A stretch of DNA of 57,652 nt, from assembly GCA_026400105.1 (NCBI GenBank), contig JAPLPQ010000078.1, forward strand, positions 1-57,652, read 5' to 3'. Under the pieces are notes generated by a model, which was given only the letters and a program-made list of their open reading frames with translations, made no database searches and was not told where the DNA came from. Every line of letters starts with the position of its first letter. Position 1 is the first letter of the stretch. Source of the DNA: Burkholderiales bacterium (GTDB lineage Bacteria; Pseudomonadota; Gammaproteobacteria; Burkholderiales; Burkholderiaceae_C). The position numbers and the translations under genes were made by a program. Below are positions 57,425 through 57,652 of the stretch, piece after piece.

Positions 57425-57516
57425 ACCGGGCCGCTGCCGAGTGCCTGGTGTCAGCCACTGTCAGTTGCGTTTTGCATAATTGTTCCAATTCCAACCACCT
57501 TGCCTGAGCATCACCC

Positions 57517-57652
57517 ATGACAGAGCTGAGCAAAAAGCGGCCCGAGTTCCGCAACATCCATGCCTTCAAGGACCTGACCACCTACCGCATGACGGCGGCG
57601 GCCTGGGTCTCCATCCTGCACCGCGCCAGCGGTCTGCTGATGTGTCTACTGC
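57517..57652 (+). CDS. sdhC: Succinate dehydrogenase cytochrome b556 subunit (start only)
   Basis: The first 45 residues of SdhC, cut by the window edge: KRPEFRNIHAFKDLTTYRMT followed by SILHRASGLLM. The HRxSG motif holds the arginine and serine of the quinone site and the first membrane helix begins there. It anchors succinate dehydrogenase in the inner membrane. A CATAAT hexamer (57475-57480) may be the -10; no clear ribosome binding site is visible. It lies downstream of the Rrf2 regulator on the same strand. Confidence 0.9.
   Translation, partial: MTELSKKRPEFRNIHAFKDLTTYRMTAAAWVSILHRASGLLMCLL

Overview
This is a high-GC (mid-60s percent by eye), gene-dense chromosomal segment of a betaproteobacterium, most likely order Burkholderiales. 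Reasons: the surE-pcm-nlpD-rlmD block, a Bug/TctC-type solute receptor, a 744-residue monomeric isocitrate dehydrogenase, a fused AAK-GNAT ArgA, a Burkholderiales-style HrpA, and sdhC with the usual N-terminus. The genus cannot be fixed from what I see. No rRNA, tRNA, CRISPR array or intact insertion sequence was found.

Layout. 1-3.0 kb: end of an unidentified gene, a decayed AAA-ATPase/PD-(D/E)XK gene, metC, and a DMT-family permease with a histidine-rich tail. 3.0-10.5 kb: housekeeping and accessory genes (tesA-like esterase, an ABC ATPase, rlmB, a small lipoprotein, a split chromate transporter, a fabG-like reductase, a YdjM-like membrane protein, asparaginase, a PanE-like reductase). 10.5-27.3 kb: a 17-kb branched-chain acyl-CoA catabolic region. 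Leucine/isovalerate genes (isovaleryl-CoA dehydrogenase, acyl-CoA ligase, liuB-liuC-liuD-liuE) are on the plus strand. A block on the minus strand (HSD10-like dehydrogenase, thiolase, acyl-CoA dehydrogenase, alpha-methylacyl-CoA racemase-like CaiB protein) suits 2-methyl-branched acyl-CoAs. Two AraC-family regulators sit between them, tail to tail and overlapping. 27.4-34.7 kb: adk, kdsB, trm112, lpxK, an MsbA-related ABC exporter and two drug-type MFS transporters, all minus strand. 35-41.5 kb: sodB, a DUF192 protein, icd and a membrane histidine kinase. 41.5-46.5 kb: surE-pcm-nlpD-rlmD and a Bax-inhibitor-1 protein. 46.7-57.6 kb: ahpC, ahpF, argA, hrpA, a small periplasmic protein, cysQ, an acidic protein, an Rrf2 regulator and the start of sdhC.

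The most interesting signal is regulatory. A 19-bp element (16 of 19 bases identical) lies upstream of both the isovaleryl-CoA dehydrogenase gene and the acyl-CoA ligase/liuBCDE operon, 8.3 kb apart. In both places it is exactly 23 nt upstream of a -10-like hexamer and occupies the place where a class II activator would bind. One AraC-type gene diverges from the second copy. This suggests a leucine/isovalerate regulon run by AraC-type proteins, with no MerR-type LiuR gene in the cluster. The opposing minus-strand operon has its own sigma-70-like promoter bracketed by nested inverted repeats next to the other AraC gene.

Other points of note: no rpoS between nlpD and rlmD, where related genomes usually have it; palindromic in-frame insertions inside hrpA and a ghost copy of the hrpA 3' end about 0.6 kb downstream; a histidine kinase carrying a tail usually found after a receiver domain but lacking the receiver; FNR-like, OxyR-like and other palindromic operator candidates; and several genes that look leaderless.
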